Positions 54,443 through 63,939 of a DNA stretch of 64,000 nucleotides are shown piece after piece. The position numbers were made by a program, and so were the translations under genes. This DNA comes from an uncultured Sunxiuqinia sp. Its GTDB lineage: Bacteria; Bacteroidota; Bacteroidia; Bacteroidales; Prolixibacteraceae. Positions within the stretch are counted from its first letter, which is position 1; each line of letters opens with the position of its first letter. The stretch lies in NCBI RefSeq assembly GCF_947495665.1, contig NZ_CANLZV010000009.1:105898-169897 (forward strand). The letters run 5' to 3'. Below the pieces are notes generated by a model, which was not told the origin of the DNA, made no database searches, and saw only the letters and a program-made list of their open reading frames with translations.

Positions 54443-55435
54443 TTACAGCGAGTCACGCCAAATGAGTTTGGGAGGTAGTGTTTCAAACACTTTCTGCTTG
54501 TTGCCAACAAAATGGGCCGCCTTCCGCCCCATCTCTTCAAAATCGACCGAGATCACGGTTATACCGTTGCCCACAATCTCTTTCATCGGAGAATCATTGT
54601 AGGAAATCAGTCCAACATCTTTTCCCAACACCAGCCCTTGACGTTTGCAGGATTTGATGATATAAACCAAATCATCCTCTTTAATCACCAGGTAAGCCTG
54701 ACCACGTTCGATGCTCTTATTTTTGATGCGGGAAATAACAGCATGCTTCAGCTTATTCTCCTGACAAAAGCCTTTAAAGGTATCAATTGCCACCCGTGGG
54801 TGCGGGGTCGATTCCGGAAAGACCATGTTAAACTCGTCATAAGTCGCAATTCGTTCCAAACCTTGCTGCAGGCAGTTGTAAAAGGCTTGTTCAAAATCCT
54901 GCACAATGTAGGCTATTTCACGATCAGCTGGTTTTCCCATATCCAGAATTAACAGCTTGTTCGGGTCAATTTTCCGAACCACCTTTTCAATGCGGTCATT
55001 CTGAATATTCATTACCACATACATGCTGTATCTGCCCAAACTATTCAAAATAAGCTGTTCAAACACATCCGGATTGTAATGATGAAACAGCAAATCAACC
55101 GTGTAATTCTCTGGTAAAATCGTTCGAAAGCTGGTGTAAAGTTGCTCTTTAAACGCACTAAAGTCATCCAGCAACACCATTACTTTAAATGACTCATGGC
55201 TTACAAAATAGCCTTTGGTTGGTGTTGACGAAATTACACTGCGCTGCTTCAATGTGGTGTACGCCTTAAAAACAGTATCCCGGGACAAACCGCTTTCGCG
55301 GCTGAGTTTATTAACCGATGGCAAAAAATCGCCTTCATTCAAAACGCCACTGCTAATTGCTTCATTAATGGCATGAATCAATTGCTGCATTTTGGTCTGC
55401 GATGAAGATTCATCCAACTTAAATGTAAATTCCAT
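54443..55435 (-). CDS. fucR: GntR-type DNA-binding / LacI-type sensor regulator (FucR-like)
   Basis: The protein has 330 residues from ATG 55435 (MEFTFKLDESSSQTK); the frame's 14 extra upstream residues are not family-like. The N-terminal GntR winged helix (about 15-80) has INEAISSGVLNEGDFLPSVNKL and SGLSRDTVFKAYTTL. The rest is a periplasmic-binding-protein-like ligand domain (DVGLISYNDSPMKEIV). This GntR/LacI hybrid is the regulator type of Bacteroides fucose operons. It is the last gene of the fucI-fucP operon here, so self-regulated repression relieved by fucose or a derivative is likely. Confidence 0.82.
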   Translation of the reverse strand: MEFTFKLDESSSQTKMQQLIHAINEAISSGVLNEGDFLPSVNKLSRESGLSRDTVFKAYTTLKQRSVISSTPTKGYFVSHESFKVMVLLDDFSAFKEQLYTSFRTILPENYTVDLLFHHYNPDVFEQLILNSLGRYSMYVVMNIQNDRIEKVVRKIDPNKLLILDMGKPADREIAYIVQDFEQAFYNCLQQGLERIATYDEFNMVFPESTPHPRVAIDTFKGFCQENKLKHAVISRIKNKSIERGQAYLVIKEDDLVYIIKSCKRQGLVLGKDVGLISYNDSPMKEIVGNGITVISVDFEEMGRKAAHFVGNKQKVFETLPPKLIWRDSL

Positions 55436-55495
55436 ACTTCTATAATTAATACGCCCCCACTTTGTGCCTCCCAACAAACAAGCCTCAAAAACACA

Positions 55496-56788
55496 TCAAT
55501 CCAAATGCACTTTCAGGCATCGGTAGCCATAAATACCAATTACCACAAAGCAAATAAAGGGCAAAATGAAAGAGAAATTAACGGCTGGCAACCAGGCAAT
55601 CGTTCCCTGGTCGATAATCAACCCTTGCAACGGCGGCATTAAAGCACCGCCCACAATGGCCATCACCAAACCGGCAGCCCCAAGGGTAGCATCATCTCCA
55701 AGACCATGAAGAGCAATCCCGTAAATGGTTGGAAACATCAGCGACATAAAAGCCGAAGTAGCCACCAGCAAATACAGGCCGGGCATTCCCTGAATCAGAA
55801 TCACTCCCGTTGTTGTCAGCATTCCTCCAACTGCAAATAAAGTCAGCATTAGCCGGGCATTCAAATATTTCATCAAAAAAGTACTGATAAAACGGCTCAT
55901 AATAAAGATGGCCATCGCAACAATGTTGTAACGTTGTGCCTCAGCTTTGGGTATTCCCAGGTTGTCAGCATACTGAATGATAAAGGTCCAGCACATGATT
56001 TGTGCGCCCACGTAAAACACCTGGGCAATCACACCTTCACGGTATTTGGCATTTTTGATTAGCCGCTTGAAGATGTCTTTGGCATGAATGGTATGATCAG
56101 CTTTGGCACGCGTTGGCATTTTCGCCAAAGCAATAACCACAAACATGAAAATGACAAAAAAGCCAAGTATAACATACGGATTACGAATAACCTGCAAATC
56201 CTGGGTGCGAATAGCGGCCTTTTCAGCGGCTCCCAGGGTTTCAAAGATCAGGTTGCCGGCAGCATCCCGCTTATCCGACTCCAGCGATGACAGAATCAGC
56301 TGTGAAGCAACAAACATCCCCAAGATGGATCCCATGGGATTAAACGACTGCGCCAGATTCAAACGTCTGGTAGCCGTTTCTTCCGGTCCCATAGCCAAAA
56401 TATAAGGATTGGCAGTTGTTTCCAAAAAAGCCAGACCGAAGGTTAAAATATACAGGGAAACCAGAAAAAATCCGAACACCTCGTACTGCGCAGCCGGAAA
56501 AAACAACAGCGCTCCAATGGCATATAAGGCCAGCCCAATAAGGATCCCCACCTTGTAGCTATAGCGTTTTATAATTAATGCCGCAGGAATTGCCATGGTG
56601 GCGTAGCCCCCGTAAAAGGCAAACTGCACCAAGGCAGCCTTGGCATTGGAAATTTCCATCACTGTTTTGAAAGCAGCCACCATCGGGTTTGTAATGTCGT
56701 TGGCAAAGCCCCACAAGGCAAAAAGGCTGGTTATTAGAATGAAGGGGACGAGTAGTTCCGAAGGAACAACTTTATGTTTTGTTTTCAC
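55496..56788 (-). CDS. fucP: L-fucose:H+ symporter (major facilitator superfamily)
   Basis: The protein has 430 residues with twelve membrane helices in the inner membrane. FucP-branch marks are ALWGFANDITNPMV (about 24-37), AALVQFAFYGGYATMAIPAALIIKR cut by the first loop, FLETTANPYILAMGP and FSFILPFICFVVIG. ANDIT and the NPYIL helix hold the sugar- and proton-coupling residues in the E. coli protein. It sits in the operon with fucose isomerase and the regulator, supporting L-fucose as substrate. Confidence 0.9.
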   Translation of the reverse strand: MKTKHKVVPSELLVPFILITSLFALWGFANDITNPMVAAFKTVMEISNAKAALVQFAFYGGYATMAIPAALIIKRYSYKVGILIGLALYAIGALLFFPAAQYEVFGFFLVSLYILTFGLAFLETTANPYILAMGPEETATRRLNLAQSFNPMGSILGMFVASQLILSSLESDKRDAAGNLIFETLGAAEKAAIRTQDLQVIRNPYVILGFFVIFMFVVIALAKMPTRAKADHTIHAKDIFKRLIKNAKYREGVIAQVFYVGAQIMCWTFIIQYADNLGIPKAEAQRYNIVAMAIFIMSRFISTFLMKYLNARLMLTLFAVGGMLTTTGVILIQGMPGLYLLVATSAFMSLMFPTIYGIALHGLGDDATLGAAGLVMAIVGGALMPPLQGLIIDQGTIAWLPAVNFSFILPFICFVVIGIYGYRCLKVHLD

Positions 56789-56836
56789 GTTTAGTTTGAT
56801 TTTAGTTTGTTTGGTTTATAAATTCGTTGTTTCGAC

Positions 56837-58075
56837 CTATAGTTTTGATTTAATGGTTTGAATTGAAACACCCAACAGTTTTTCAGCAATTGGATTTAAA
56901 GCTGCTTCATCTCCTTCAAAATGAAATGTTCGCTGGAAATGCATTTTTACCTCCCCTGCTTTCAACGCAGCTGCAGAAGAGGATGATTCTAACTCATAAA
57001 ACGGCCCCAATTGACTGCCATCCGCCAGAGGACCATCATTGTAGGCATTAATGGCATCGCCTTTAAATGGTTCGGCCTGAACTTCCTCCCACGAAGAATT
57101 GACATAGTCTGCTGAGGTTGAATCCAGGGAGCACAACAGGATGGTCAGGCACTGATTTTGAGCATCATAACTCCCCAAAACCGGCAAGGCTCGTTGGGGT
57201 GAAATGCCAATCTTGCTGCGGTGTTTCCCATCAGCTTTCAAATACACAGCCACATCGTCAACAGCAATGCGGTCTTCTGGAACTTTTCCAAAGTAATCAT
57301 CCGTAACCACAGTCCCTTCACCCTCCTTTTTGTAAGGAACCACCAAAGTCACTTCGGGCGAGGGTTGGTACATGGACAGCATCCAGATAGATGGCATGCC
57401 TGTTTCCTTATTCCATTCAGTAGCACCGGTATTCTTAAGCTGATTCAGCGATTCGTAAGCGACCACACGAACAGATTCATCCAGCTGAATAGGCAGAAAC
57501 TCTTCCAGCTCAATCGGGTCAATAATACTTACCCGCCGGGTAATTTCCATGGCAAACTCGTTTCCGGAATAGTTGGTTAGGTCAAAACTTTTCCGAAAAG
57601 TCGCCGTTTCCTGGTTGGCTTCAATCACATCCCAAGGCATCGAATCAATAGCCGCTGGCACCCGCCAGTTTCCCATGGTCATGGGTTTGCCCGGCTCAAA
57701 GTAAAACGAAAATTGTCCTCCTTCGGGGCCAATCCAAAAACGCTCTTCTCCTCCAAAAGGGTTAAATTGTTCCGACAACTCGCTGCTTCCCAGCAAATCG
57801 TGGTTGATCCATCCAAAAGAGTAGCCCGCTTCACCCGAGGTCGTGCTGGTCATTACCCGACCTTGGAATTCGGGGACCACCACTAAACGTGATGATCCCG
57901 CTACCAATTCTATTGTTGAATAATGTTCTTGAAGTTGTGTTAAATCATAGCCATACTGGCCTTTATGAAATTCCATAGGTTTCGTCTTTCTGTTATTATC
58001 GTTGCAAGACCAATTGGTTGCCATTAATGAAACAGCTAAAATGCCAATTATTATTGAAACGACTCCATGTTTCAT
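56837..58075 (-). CDS. Exported beta-sandwich protein of the fucose operon (DUF6786-like), candidate mutarotase
   Basis: The protein has 412 residues from ATG 58075 (MKHGVVSIIIGIL); the frame to 58129 would overlap fucI. A signal segment ends near WSC, possibly a lipoprotein site, although the lipobox is poor. The body is beta-rich and resembles the DUF6786/aldose-epimerase-like supersandwich: RLVVVPEFQGRVMTSTTSG, FGGEERFWIGPEGGQFSFYFE, VAYESLNQLKNTG and FKGDAINAYNDGPL. A surface-exposed epimerase or sugar-binding role is plausible from fold and operon position, 23 bases after fucI and before fucP. The activity is not established. Confidence 0.65.
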   Translation of the reverse strand: MKHGVVSIIIGILAVSLMATNWSCNDNNRKTKPMEFHKGQYGYDLTQLQEHYSTIELVAGSSRLVVVPEFQGRVMTSTTSGEAGYSFGWINHDLLGSSELSEQFNPFGGEERFWIGPEGGQFSFYFEPGKPMTMGNWRVPAAIDSMPWDVIEANQETATFRKSFDLTNYSGNEFAMEITRRVSIIDPIELEEFLPIQLDESVRVVAYESLNQLKNTGATEWNKETGMPSIWMLSMYQPSPEVTLVVPYKKEGEGTVVTDDYFGKVPEDRIAVDDVAVYLKADGKHRSKIGISPQRALPVLGSYDAQNQCLTILLCSLDSTSADYVNSSWEEVQAEPFKGDAINAYNDGPLADGSQLGPFYELESSSSAAALKAGEVKMHFQRTFHFEGDEAALNPIAEKLLGVSIQTIKSKL

Positions 58076-58098
58076 AACAAAAATATTAAACAATATAG

Positions 58099-59880
58099 TT
58101 ATCCATAATTTGGACCATACGTTTGACAAGCTTTGTAGTCCGCAGCTTCCTTATCCATTCCGAATGAAGCCCATGCACTTGGACGGAAGATGTCTTTTTC
58201 ATCCACATTGTGCATTGAAACCGGAATCCGCAGGATTGAAGCCAGGGTAATCAAGTCAGCTCCAATATGACCATAGCTGATTGCCCCGTGGTTGGCACCC
58301 CAGTTGGCCATAACGCTGTAGACGTCTTTAAAAGCATCAGAATCATTCAAACGCGGCACAAACCAGGTTGTTGGCCAGGTTGGGTCGGTGCGTTCATCCA
58401 AAACGGAATGAACATCTTCAGGCAGTTCCACCGTCCATCCTTCAGCAATTTGAAGCACTGGTCCTAAGCCTTTCACCAGGTTAACGCGTGACATGGTCAC
58501 TGGCATTTTTCCGGCCGTTTTAAATTGCGAAGAATAGCCACCTCCACGGAAATATCCCAGACTTGCCGGGCACCAGCGCGTATTGTCCAAACAAGCTTGT
58601 GCCTCATCTTCTGTTACATTCCAGTATGGTTTCATAACCGGATTGCCCTCTTCATCTTTTTGTTGAGCCGTAGCATCCAACGTTGTTGATCCGGAATTGA
58701 TCAGGTGAATCACACCATCGCGAGCCAGCCCGGTAAGTTCTTTTCCGGTAACGCGCTTAACGGCTTCCGGGCTCCAGAAAGTACGAACATCAGAGAAAAT
58801 CTGGGCGGTATTGGTCAATAAATGGCCAAACAACATGGGAACAGCATTCAGGCTATCGTTCTCTGTTGCAAAGATAAATGCTTCACGCAAACCATTCCAG
58901 TCAAAGGATGAATTCAGAATAGCTTCTGTAAAATCAGCATTCGGATAGTAGTCTGTCCACTGACGTTGTCCCTGGAAACCACCTGCAATGGCGTTATGTC
59001 CGCGGGCTTCTTCACCAAAGCCAAGCTCTGCCAGTTTCGGATTACCAATCATCAGGTCACGGCAAATCAGGGTCATTTTAACCACAGTTTCCCATTCCCA
59101 ATTTTTACGTTCACGATCACGTAGTTTATCCGGTGCATTGCGATCTTCGCCTTCCTGGCAATTTTCTTTCACCCAAGCCAACGCTTTTTCAAACTCGTCC
59201 TGGTCATAAATGCCTTCATCCATCCTACGAATCACTTCTACCGACTCCACAAACTCTGTCCGCATGCCCAGGTAATCCTGGAAGAAATTGGCATCTACCA
59301 TGGAGCCGGCAATTCCCATGGACGTGTAGCCCAACGACAGGTACGACTTGCCTTTCATTTGTGCTGAAGCCAGAGCTGCTTTTGTAAATCGGAGGATTTT
59401 TTCGCGCACATCATCCGGAATTGAGGTATCATCAGAATCCTGTACATCGCGGCCATAAATACCAAAAGCCGGCAAACCTTTTTGAGTGTATCCTGCCAGT
59501 GCTGCTGCCAAGTAAACGGCTCCAGGGCGTTCTGTTCCATTAAAACCCCACACAGCTTTGGGAATAAGCGGGTCGGTATCCATCACTTCGGAACCATAGC
59601 ACCAACAAGGCGTTACAGTCAAGGAAACACCGACACCTTCGCGGCTGAATTTATCGGCACAACGAGCTGCATCAGCCACACCGCCAATGGTGGTGTCGGC
59701 AATCACACACTCCACCTTTTCGCCAGATGGGAAACGCAGGTTTTCTTCAATTAATTGAGCAGCTGCTTTAGCCATATTCATTGTCTGAACCTCAAGTGAT
59801 TCACGAACTCCGCGCTCACGTCCATCAATCGTAGGACGAATTCCAACTTTAGGCAAACGGCCGATTAAGCGATTTTTCAT
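58099..59880 (-). CDS. fucI: L-fucose isomerase
   Basis: The enzyme has 593 residues, as in E. coli (591), and converts L-fucose to L-fuculose with Mn2+ in the cytoplasm. Family sequence is continuous: [20 protein letters not shown] at the start, [49 protein letters not shown]. Metal/catalytic Glu340 is in FATENDS and Asp364 in FSDVRTFW, offset by three from the E. coli residues. It is the first gene of the operon. The next two steps of the phosphorylating pathway (FucK, FucA) are not encoded here. Confidence 0.95.
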   Translation of the reverse strand: MKNRLIGRLPKVGIRPTIDGRERGVRESLEVQTMNMAKAAAQLIEENLRFPSGEKVECVIADTTIGGVADAARCADKFSREGVGVSLTVTPCWCYGSEVMDTDPLIPKAVWGFNGTERPGAVYLAAALAGYTQKGLPAFGIYGRDVQDSDDTSIPDDVREKILRFTKAALASAQMKGKSYLSLGYTSMGIAGSMVDANFFQDYLGMRTEFVESVEVIRRMDEGIYDQDEFEKALAWVKENCQEGEDRNAPDKLRDRERKNWEWETVVKMTLICRDLMIGNPKLAELGFGEEARGHNAIAGGFQGQRQWTDYYPNADFTEAILNSSFDWNGLREAFIFATENDSLNAVPMLFGHLLTNTAQIFSDVRTFWSPEAVKRVTGKELTGLARDGVIHLINSGSTTLDATAQQKDEEGNPVMKPYWNVTEDEAQACLDNTRWCPASLGYFRGGGYSSQFKTAGKMPVTMSRVNLVKGLGPVLQIAEGWTVELPEDVHSVLDERTDPTWPTTWFVPRLNDSDAFKDVYSVMANWGANHGAISYGHIGADLITLASILRIPVSMHNVDEKDIFRPSAWASFGMDKEAADYKACQTYGPNYG

Positions 59881-59961
59881 AGTCTTTTGTATTTTTATTA
59901 GTTTATTGTATTGTGCTGTACTGTGCTGCTAAATTAAAAAGAATTCGATATAAAAAAGATG

Positions 59962-59992
59962 TTGGATAACATGCCTCAAATAGCTAGATTTG
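59962..59992 (+). promoter_or_regulatory. Two-part promoter for the dicarboxylate symporter gene
   Basis: TTGG (59962-59965) and TAGATTTG (59985-59992) are spaced by 19 bases, with the ATG 21 bases further on. Confidence 0.55.
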
Positions 59993-60013
59993 TACATATC
60001 TTAATTCAAATCT

Positions 60014-61432
60014 ATGCGCATATTTAAACTCGAACTCCATTGGCAAATCCTGATTGCCCTTATTCTTTCTATCTTTTATGGCATTCTATTTCCAACTCAA
60101 TATACCTTCAACCAAGAAGCAATCAGTTATTTAAACAAGAAAATCCCATCAACGGAAGTTGTCTCAAAAATAGAGTACAATCAAGGAGCCGAGTTCAACA
60201 CGCTGAATGAGTTCAACGAAAACCTGAAGCGTATTTTAACTGCAGAGGAGTTTGAAACTCATAAAAATACGATTCAAAAAGCCAGTTACGACAATCCCCT
60301 GGTAAATGCAGTCAGTTGGATGGGGGATTTGTTTTTAAGATCCTTAAAAATGCTGATTATTCCTCTCATTTTGAGTTCGCTGATTTCCGGAATTACCAAC
60401 ATTGGAACGGGGAAAAATCTGGGACGCTTAGGACTTAAAACAATGGGCTACTATGTGCTTACATCGCTGCTCGCCATTGTTACAGGCCTGTTTTTTGTGA
60501 ACTTATTTAAGCCCGGTGTTGGTGCCGATTTAAATTTTCAGCAACATGTAGAAGGGCTGGTCGACAAGCAGCGATCTTTTCGCGAGATCCTGATTGAGAT
60601 TGTTCCGGAGAATATCTTCCGGGCGTTTAATCAAAGCGATATGCTTTCCATCATCTTCTTTGCCGTATTGTTTGGCTTTTTCATCACCAAGGCCGATCTT
60701 GTCAACCGCGAAATTCTGAAGAAGGCATTCAACGCGCTGTTTGATGTGATGATGAAAATCACACTCTTCATCATCAAATTCACCCCGCTGGGAATTTTTG
60801 GGATTGTTGCCAAGGTGATTGCCGATCAGGATGATTTAACCAGTCTGATGTCACGTATGGGAATTTATATGGGCACGGTAATTCTGGCTTTGGGGGTTCA
60901 TTTCTTTATCAGCATCCCTCTTCTATTAAAAGTCCTGGGAAAAATAAATCCTCTAAAGCATTTCAGAAACATGACCACTCCCCTGCTAACAGCCTTTTCA
61001 ACTTCTTCATCAGGAGCCACACTCCCGCTAACGATTGAGGCCGTTGAATCCAAGTCCGGCGTGTCGAACAAAATTAGCAGTTTTACTTTACCCTTGGGGG
61101 CCACGATTAATATGGATGGAACAGCGCTTTATGAATGTGTAGCGGCCATTTTTATTGCCCAGGCGTACGGACAACATCTGAGCATTGGGCAACAGGCCAT
61201 TATCGTGACAACCGCTTTGCTTGCCTCCATTGGCGCTGCGGCCATTCCTATGGCCGGATTGGTAATGATTAGTGTAATTCTGGCTGCAGTCGGACTTCCG
61301 CTTGAAGGAATTGGCTTAGTCCTTGCCGTTGATCGAATTTTAGACATGTTTCGCACAGCAACTAACGTGTGGAGTGATAGTTGCGGGGCAGTTTTAATTG
61401 CTAAAAGCGAAGGCGAAACACTTCAGGTTTAG
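60014..61432 (+). CDS. Dicarboxylate/amino-acid:cation symporter (DAACS, Glt family)
   Basis: The protein has 472 residues with eight helices and two re-entrant hairpins. Transport signatures are FSTSSSGATLPLTIE (hairpin 1) and ATINMDGTALYE, with the NMDGT sodium/substrate site in helix 7. RTATNVWSDSCGAVLIAK at the end is helix 8. An extra segment of about 60 residues between helices 1 and 2 (about 35-95) is charged and probably periplasmic; Bacteroidota members often have it. Likely substrates are glutamate, aspartate or C4-dicarboxylates. Its stop overlaps the converging DUF134 gene by four bases. Confidence 0.92.
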   Translation: MRIFKLELHWQILIALILSIFYGILFPTQYTFNQEAISYLNKKIPSTEVVSKIEYNQGAEFNTLNEFNENLKRILTAEEFETHKNTIQKASYDNPLVNAVSWMGDLFLRSLKMLIIPLILSSLISGITNIGTGKNLGRLGLKTMGYYVLTSLLAIVTGLFFVNLFKPGVGADLNFQQHVEGLVDKQRSFREILIEIVPENIFRAFNQSDMLSIIFFAVLFGFFITKADLVNREILKKAFNALFDVMMKITLFIIKFTPLGIFGIVAKVIADQDDLTSLMSRMGIYMGTVILALGVHFFISIPLLLKVLGKINPLKHFRNMTTPLLTAFSTSSSGATLPLTIEAVESKSGVSNKISSFTLPLGATINMDGTALYECVAAIFIAQAYGQHLSIGQQAIIVTTALLASIGAAAIPMAGLVMISVILAAVGLPLEGIGLVLAVDRILDMFRTATNVWSDSCGAVLIAKSEGETLQV

Positions 61433-61839
61433 TCTTCCTTGTAAAACTCGTTTAAGGAAATAATTTCAGAAGAATGACAAACCGGACAGTTCTCTTCCGA
61501 ACTGGCCATATTGAATTTAGCGTTACACGCGTTGCAACGATACCAGTTTTCATCAAACTGAAAGTTTCCGCCACGAATCAACAAGTCTTTACCTTCAACC
61601 ATGGCTTGAGCAACCTTGTTACGCGCCGACTCATAAATACGAGTCAGTGTTGGGCGCGAAACATCCATGCATACGGCGGCCTCTTCCTGGGTCAGATTAT
61701 CATAGTCCAGTAATTTGATGGACTCATATTCTTCAAAGAAAAGCACAACTTGTTCTGCTCTGTTTTTAGGCCCGAACACCGAGAATCCCTTCACCGAAGG
61801 CGGAGCCAATAGTCGACGTTGTCGTTTTTTACGAGGCAT
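61429..61839 (-). CDS. DUF134 helix-turn-helix protein with zinc-ribbon tail
   Basis: The protein has 136 residues. A sigma-region-4-like helix-turn-helix occupies about 48-80 (YDNLTQEEAAVCMDVSRPT, then LTRIYESARNKVAQ), preceded by the DUF134 start RRLLAPPSVKGFSVFGP. The C-terminus has two zinc-binding pairs, CNAC and CPVC, an addition seen in some members. DUF134 proteins are presumed DNA-binding regulators, often near nitrogenase-accessory or electron-transfer genes; no such genes are here. Its ATG abuts the aroC stop, so it is translated from the same transcript. Confidence 0.85.
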   Translation of the reverse strand: MPRKKRQRRLLAPPSVKGFSVFGPKNRAEQVVLFFEEYESIKLLDYDNLTQEEAAVCMDVSRPTLTRIYESARNKVAQAMVEGKDLLIRGGNFQFDENWYRCNACNAKFNMASSEENCPVCHSSEIISLNEFYKED

Positions 61840-62913
61840 CTAATTATGATTTATTTTACTCAACAAATAATGATCAGCAATAACCAAGGCTGCCATTGCT
61901 TCTACAATGGGGACAGCACGTGGTAACACACAGGGATCATGACGACCTTTGGGATTGATCGTTATTTCATTTTCATCTTTATCGACCGTCTGCTGCTCTT
62001 TCAGCAAAGTCGCAATGGGCTTAAACGCCACATTGAAATAAATATCCTCTCCATTGGAAATTCCTCCCTGGATTCCTCCGGAGTTATTGGTTTTTGTACG
62101 TATACCTTTTTCTGACTTGACAAACACATCATTGTGTTCAGAACCACTCAAACGGGTACCGTCAAAACCTGAGCCATACTCAAAGCCTTTTACCGCATTA
62201 ATTCCCAACATGGCATGGCCTAAATCGGCATGTAACTTATTAAAAACCGGTTCGCCCAAACCAACCGGAACGCCTTGCACAACTCCCTGAATCACGCCAC
62301 CAATAGTATCGTGATTCTTACCGGCCAATTCAATCCGGGCAATCATTTTATCGGCAGTTTCCGGATCCGGACAACGAACAATATTCGTTTCAGTTTGACT
62401 CAAATCCAGTTCCTGATAGCTTTTGGTCAATTCAATATCGCCTACCCGCTGTACAAAAGCATGGATGTTAATACCGGCTTGTTTCAGCATCAACTTAGCA
62501 ATGGAACCGGCTACTACGCGGGCAATGGTTTCGCGGGCCGAAGAGCGGCCTCCACCACGATGGTCGCGGCTTCCATACTTCTTCTGATACGTGTAATCGG
62601 CATGCGATGGGCGGAAGACATCTTTCAAATTGTTGTAATCATTGGAGTGCTGATCTTTATTCCGAATTAAAAAACCAATGGGTGTTCCCTGGGTTTTTCC
62701 TTCAAAAATACCGGATAGAAACTCTACCTGATCTGACTCCTGGCGCTGTGTAGTAATTTTTGACTGACCGGGTCTTCTTCGATCCAGCTCATGCTGAATA
62801 AAATCCAGGTCGATTTCAATACCGGCAGGGCAGCCGTCAATAACACCACCAATTCCAACTCCATGGGATTCCCCAAACGAGGTTAATCTGAAAATTTGTC
62901 CAAAGCTATTCAT
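61840..62913 (-). CDS. aroC: Chorismate synthase
   Basis: The protein has 357 residues from ATG 62913 ([18 protein letters not shown]); the frame extends to 62955, but that part crosses the upstream terminator. It makes chorismate from EPSP with reduced FMN, the last shikimate step. Signatures are [18 protein letters not shown] at 14-31, [33 protein letters not shown] and [16 protein letters not shown]. The length is normal. It is followed immediately by the DUF134 gene. Confidence 0.96.
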   Translation of the reverse strand: MNSFGQIFRLTSFGESHGVGIGGVIDGCPAGIEIDLDFIQHELDRRRPGQSKITTQRQESDQVEFLSGIFEGKTQGTPIGFLIRNKDQHSNDYNNLKDVFRPSHADYTYQKKYGSRDHRGGGRSSARETIARVVAGSIAKLMLKQAGINIHAFVQRVGDIELTKSYQELDLSQTETNIVRCPDPETADKMIARIELAGKNHDTIGGVIQGVVQGVPVGLGEPVFNKLHADLGHAMLGINAVKGFEYGSGFDGTRLSGSEHNDVFVKSEKGIRTKTNNSGGIQGGISNGEDIYFNVAFKPIATLLKEQQTVDKDENEITINPKGRHDPCVLPRAVPIVEAMAALVIADHYLLSKINHN

Positions 62914-62921
62914 GCTTATGA

Positions 62922-62956
62922 TAAAAAAATATTGCTCCTGAATGTTCAGGAGCAAT
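62922..62956 (-). terminator. Terminator between slyD and aroC
   Basis: ATTGCTCCTGAA and TTCAGGAGCAAT (62931-62956) form a 12-bp stem with a two-base gap. On the minus strand it is followed by seven T residues, 22 bases past the slyD stop. Confidence 0.85.
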
Positions 62957-62977
62957 CGTGAGAATTCGTTTTATTTC

Positions 62978-63556
62978 TTAGCAACCGCAACCGCAGTCAC
63001 CTTGATTTGCTCCTTCTGTTGAGCAGCCTTCTTCTTCGCAGCCACAGCCACCGCTGTTACATCCGCAGCCGGCACCTTGCACAGTTGCTGCAATTTCCTC
63101 ATCAGTAGCATCGCGCACTTCCAGTACTTTACCCGTAAAGAACAAATCTTCTCCAGCCAAAGGATGGTTGAAATCCATTTTTACGTTTTCATCGGTAATT
63201 TCTAGTACCAAGCCGTTCATGCGTTGACCACTGGCACTCATCATTGGAACCGTGTTACCAACTTTAATGATTTCATCGTCAAATTTTCCTTCCACCAAAA
63301 ACAGGTGTTTCGGAAGATCAACAATCGCATTTTCATCGATCTGCCCGTAGGCTTCTTCGCATGAAAGATTTATATTGAAGTCGTTACCTTGCTCAAGCCC
63401 TTCTAACAGCTCTTCAAACTTAGGCATCATCAAACCAGCACCATAAACAAAGTTTAGTGGTTTCTCAGCCGTTGCTTGTTCAATCAATTCTCCGTTCGCT
63501 CCTTCGATTCTTAGATCGTAAGTCAAAGAAACCATTTTGTTTTTAGTAATCGCCAT
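62978..63556 (-). CDS. slyD: FKBP-type peptidyl-prolyl isomerase, SlyD-like
   Basis: The protein has 192 residues. The FKBP core with inserted IF chaperone flap is seen as FVYGAGLMMPKFEELLEGLEQG (FKBP strand and helix) and the IF segment about 70-125. The final 30 residues are very rich in cysteine and glycine (GCGCNSGGCGCEEEGC), replacing the histidine-rich tail of E. coli SlyD and likely binding nickel, zinc or other metals. It folds proteins in the cytoplasm and may store or deliver metal. It is a single gene with its own terminator. Confidence 0.92.
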   Translation of the reverse strand: MAITKNKMVSLTYDLRIEGANGELIEQATAEKPLNFVYGAGLMMPKFEELLEGLEQGNDFNINLSCEEAYGQIDENAIVDLPKHLFLVEGKFDDEIIKVGNTVPMMSASGQRMNGLVLEITDENVKMDFNHPLAGEDLFFTGKVLEVRDATDEEIAATVQGAGCGCNSGGCGCEEEGCSTEGANQGDCGCGC

Positions 63557-63825
63557 TTTAAACTATTTAGATTGATTTTGAATAATTAGTGCAAAGAAAT
63601 AAAAAACATTCATATAATGAAAGGTGCCTCTTTGCTCCAACTCGCACATTTAATGATAACATCATAAAATTCGGTTGGTTTAATCTTCCCTTCAATAATT
63701 TACAAAACTTAATATTCAATATTAACCATACATGAAATAATCGGCATAAAGGCGGTCTTTCGGAACTTTTATTGGCCTATTTGGTTGTAATATTTTTAGT
63801 TCAAAAAACAACAAATAGAATTACC

Positions 63826-63939
63826 ATGAAAAGAATCTCTTTATTCATTGGCATACTGCTCCTGCTTACTTCTACCCAACTGCTTGCGCAACGAACAGAT
63901 GCCAATATCTTCGGAGATGTGAAGAGAGTGTTCAACTAA
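63826..63939 (+). pseudogene. Truncated start of a TonB-dependent receptor gene
   Basis: ATG 63826 opens a signal peptide (MKRISLFIGILLLLTSTQ, then LLAQ) and the mature start RTDANIFGDVK. That is the usual beginning of Bacteroidota TonB receptors with a carboxypeptidase-like N-domain. It then diverges and stops after 37 residues. The break coincides with the apparent end of an insertion sequence, so this looks like a receptor gene interrupted by transposition. The remainder would lie beyond the window. Confidence 0.55.
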
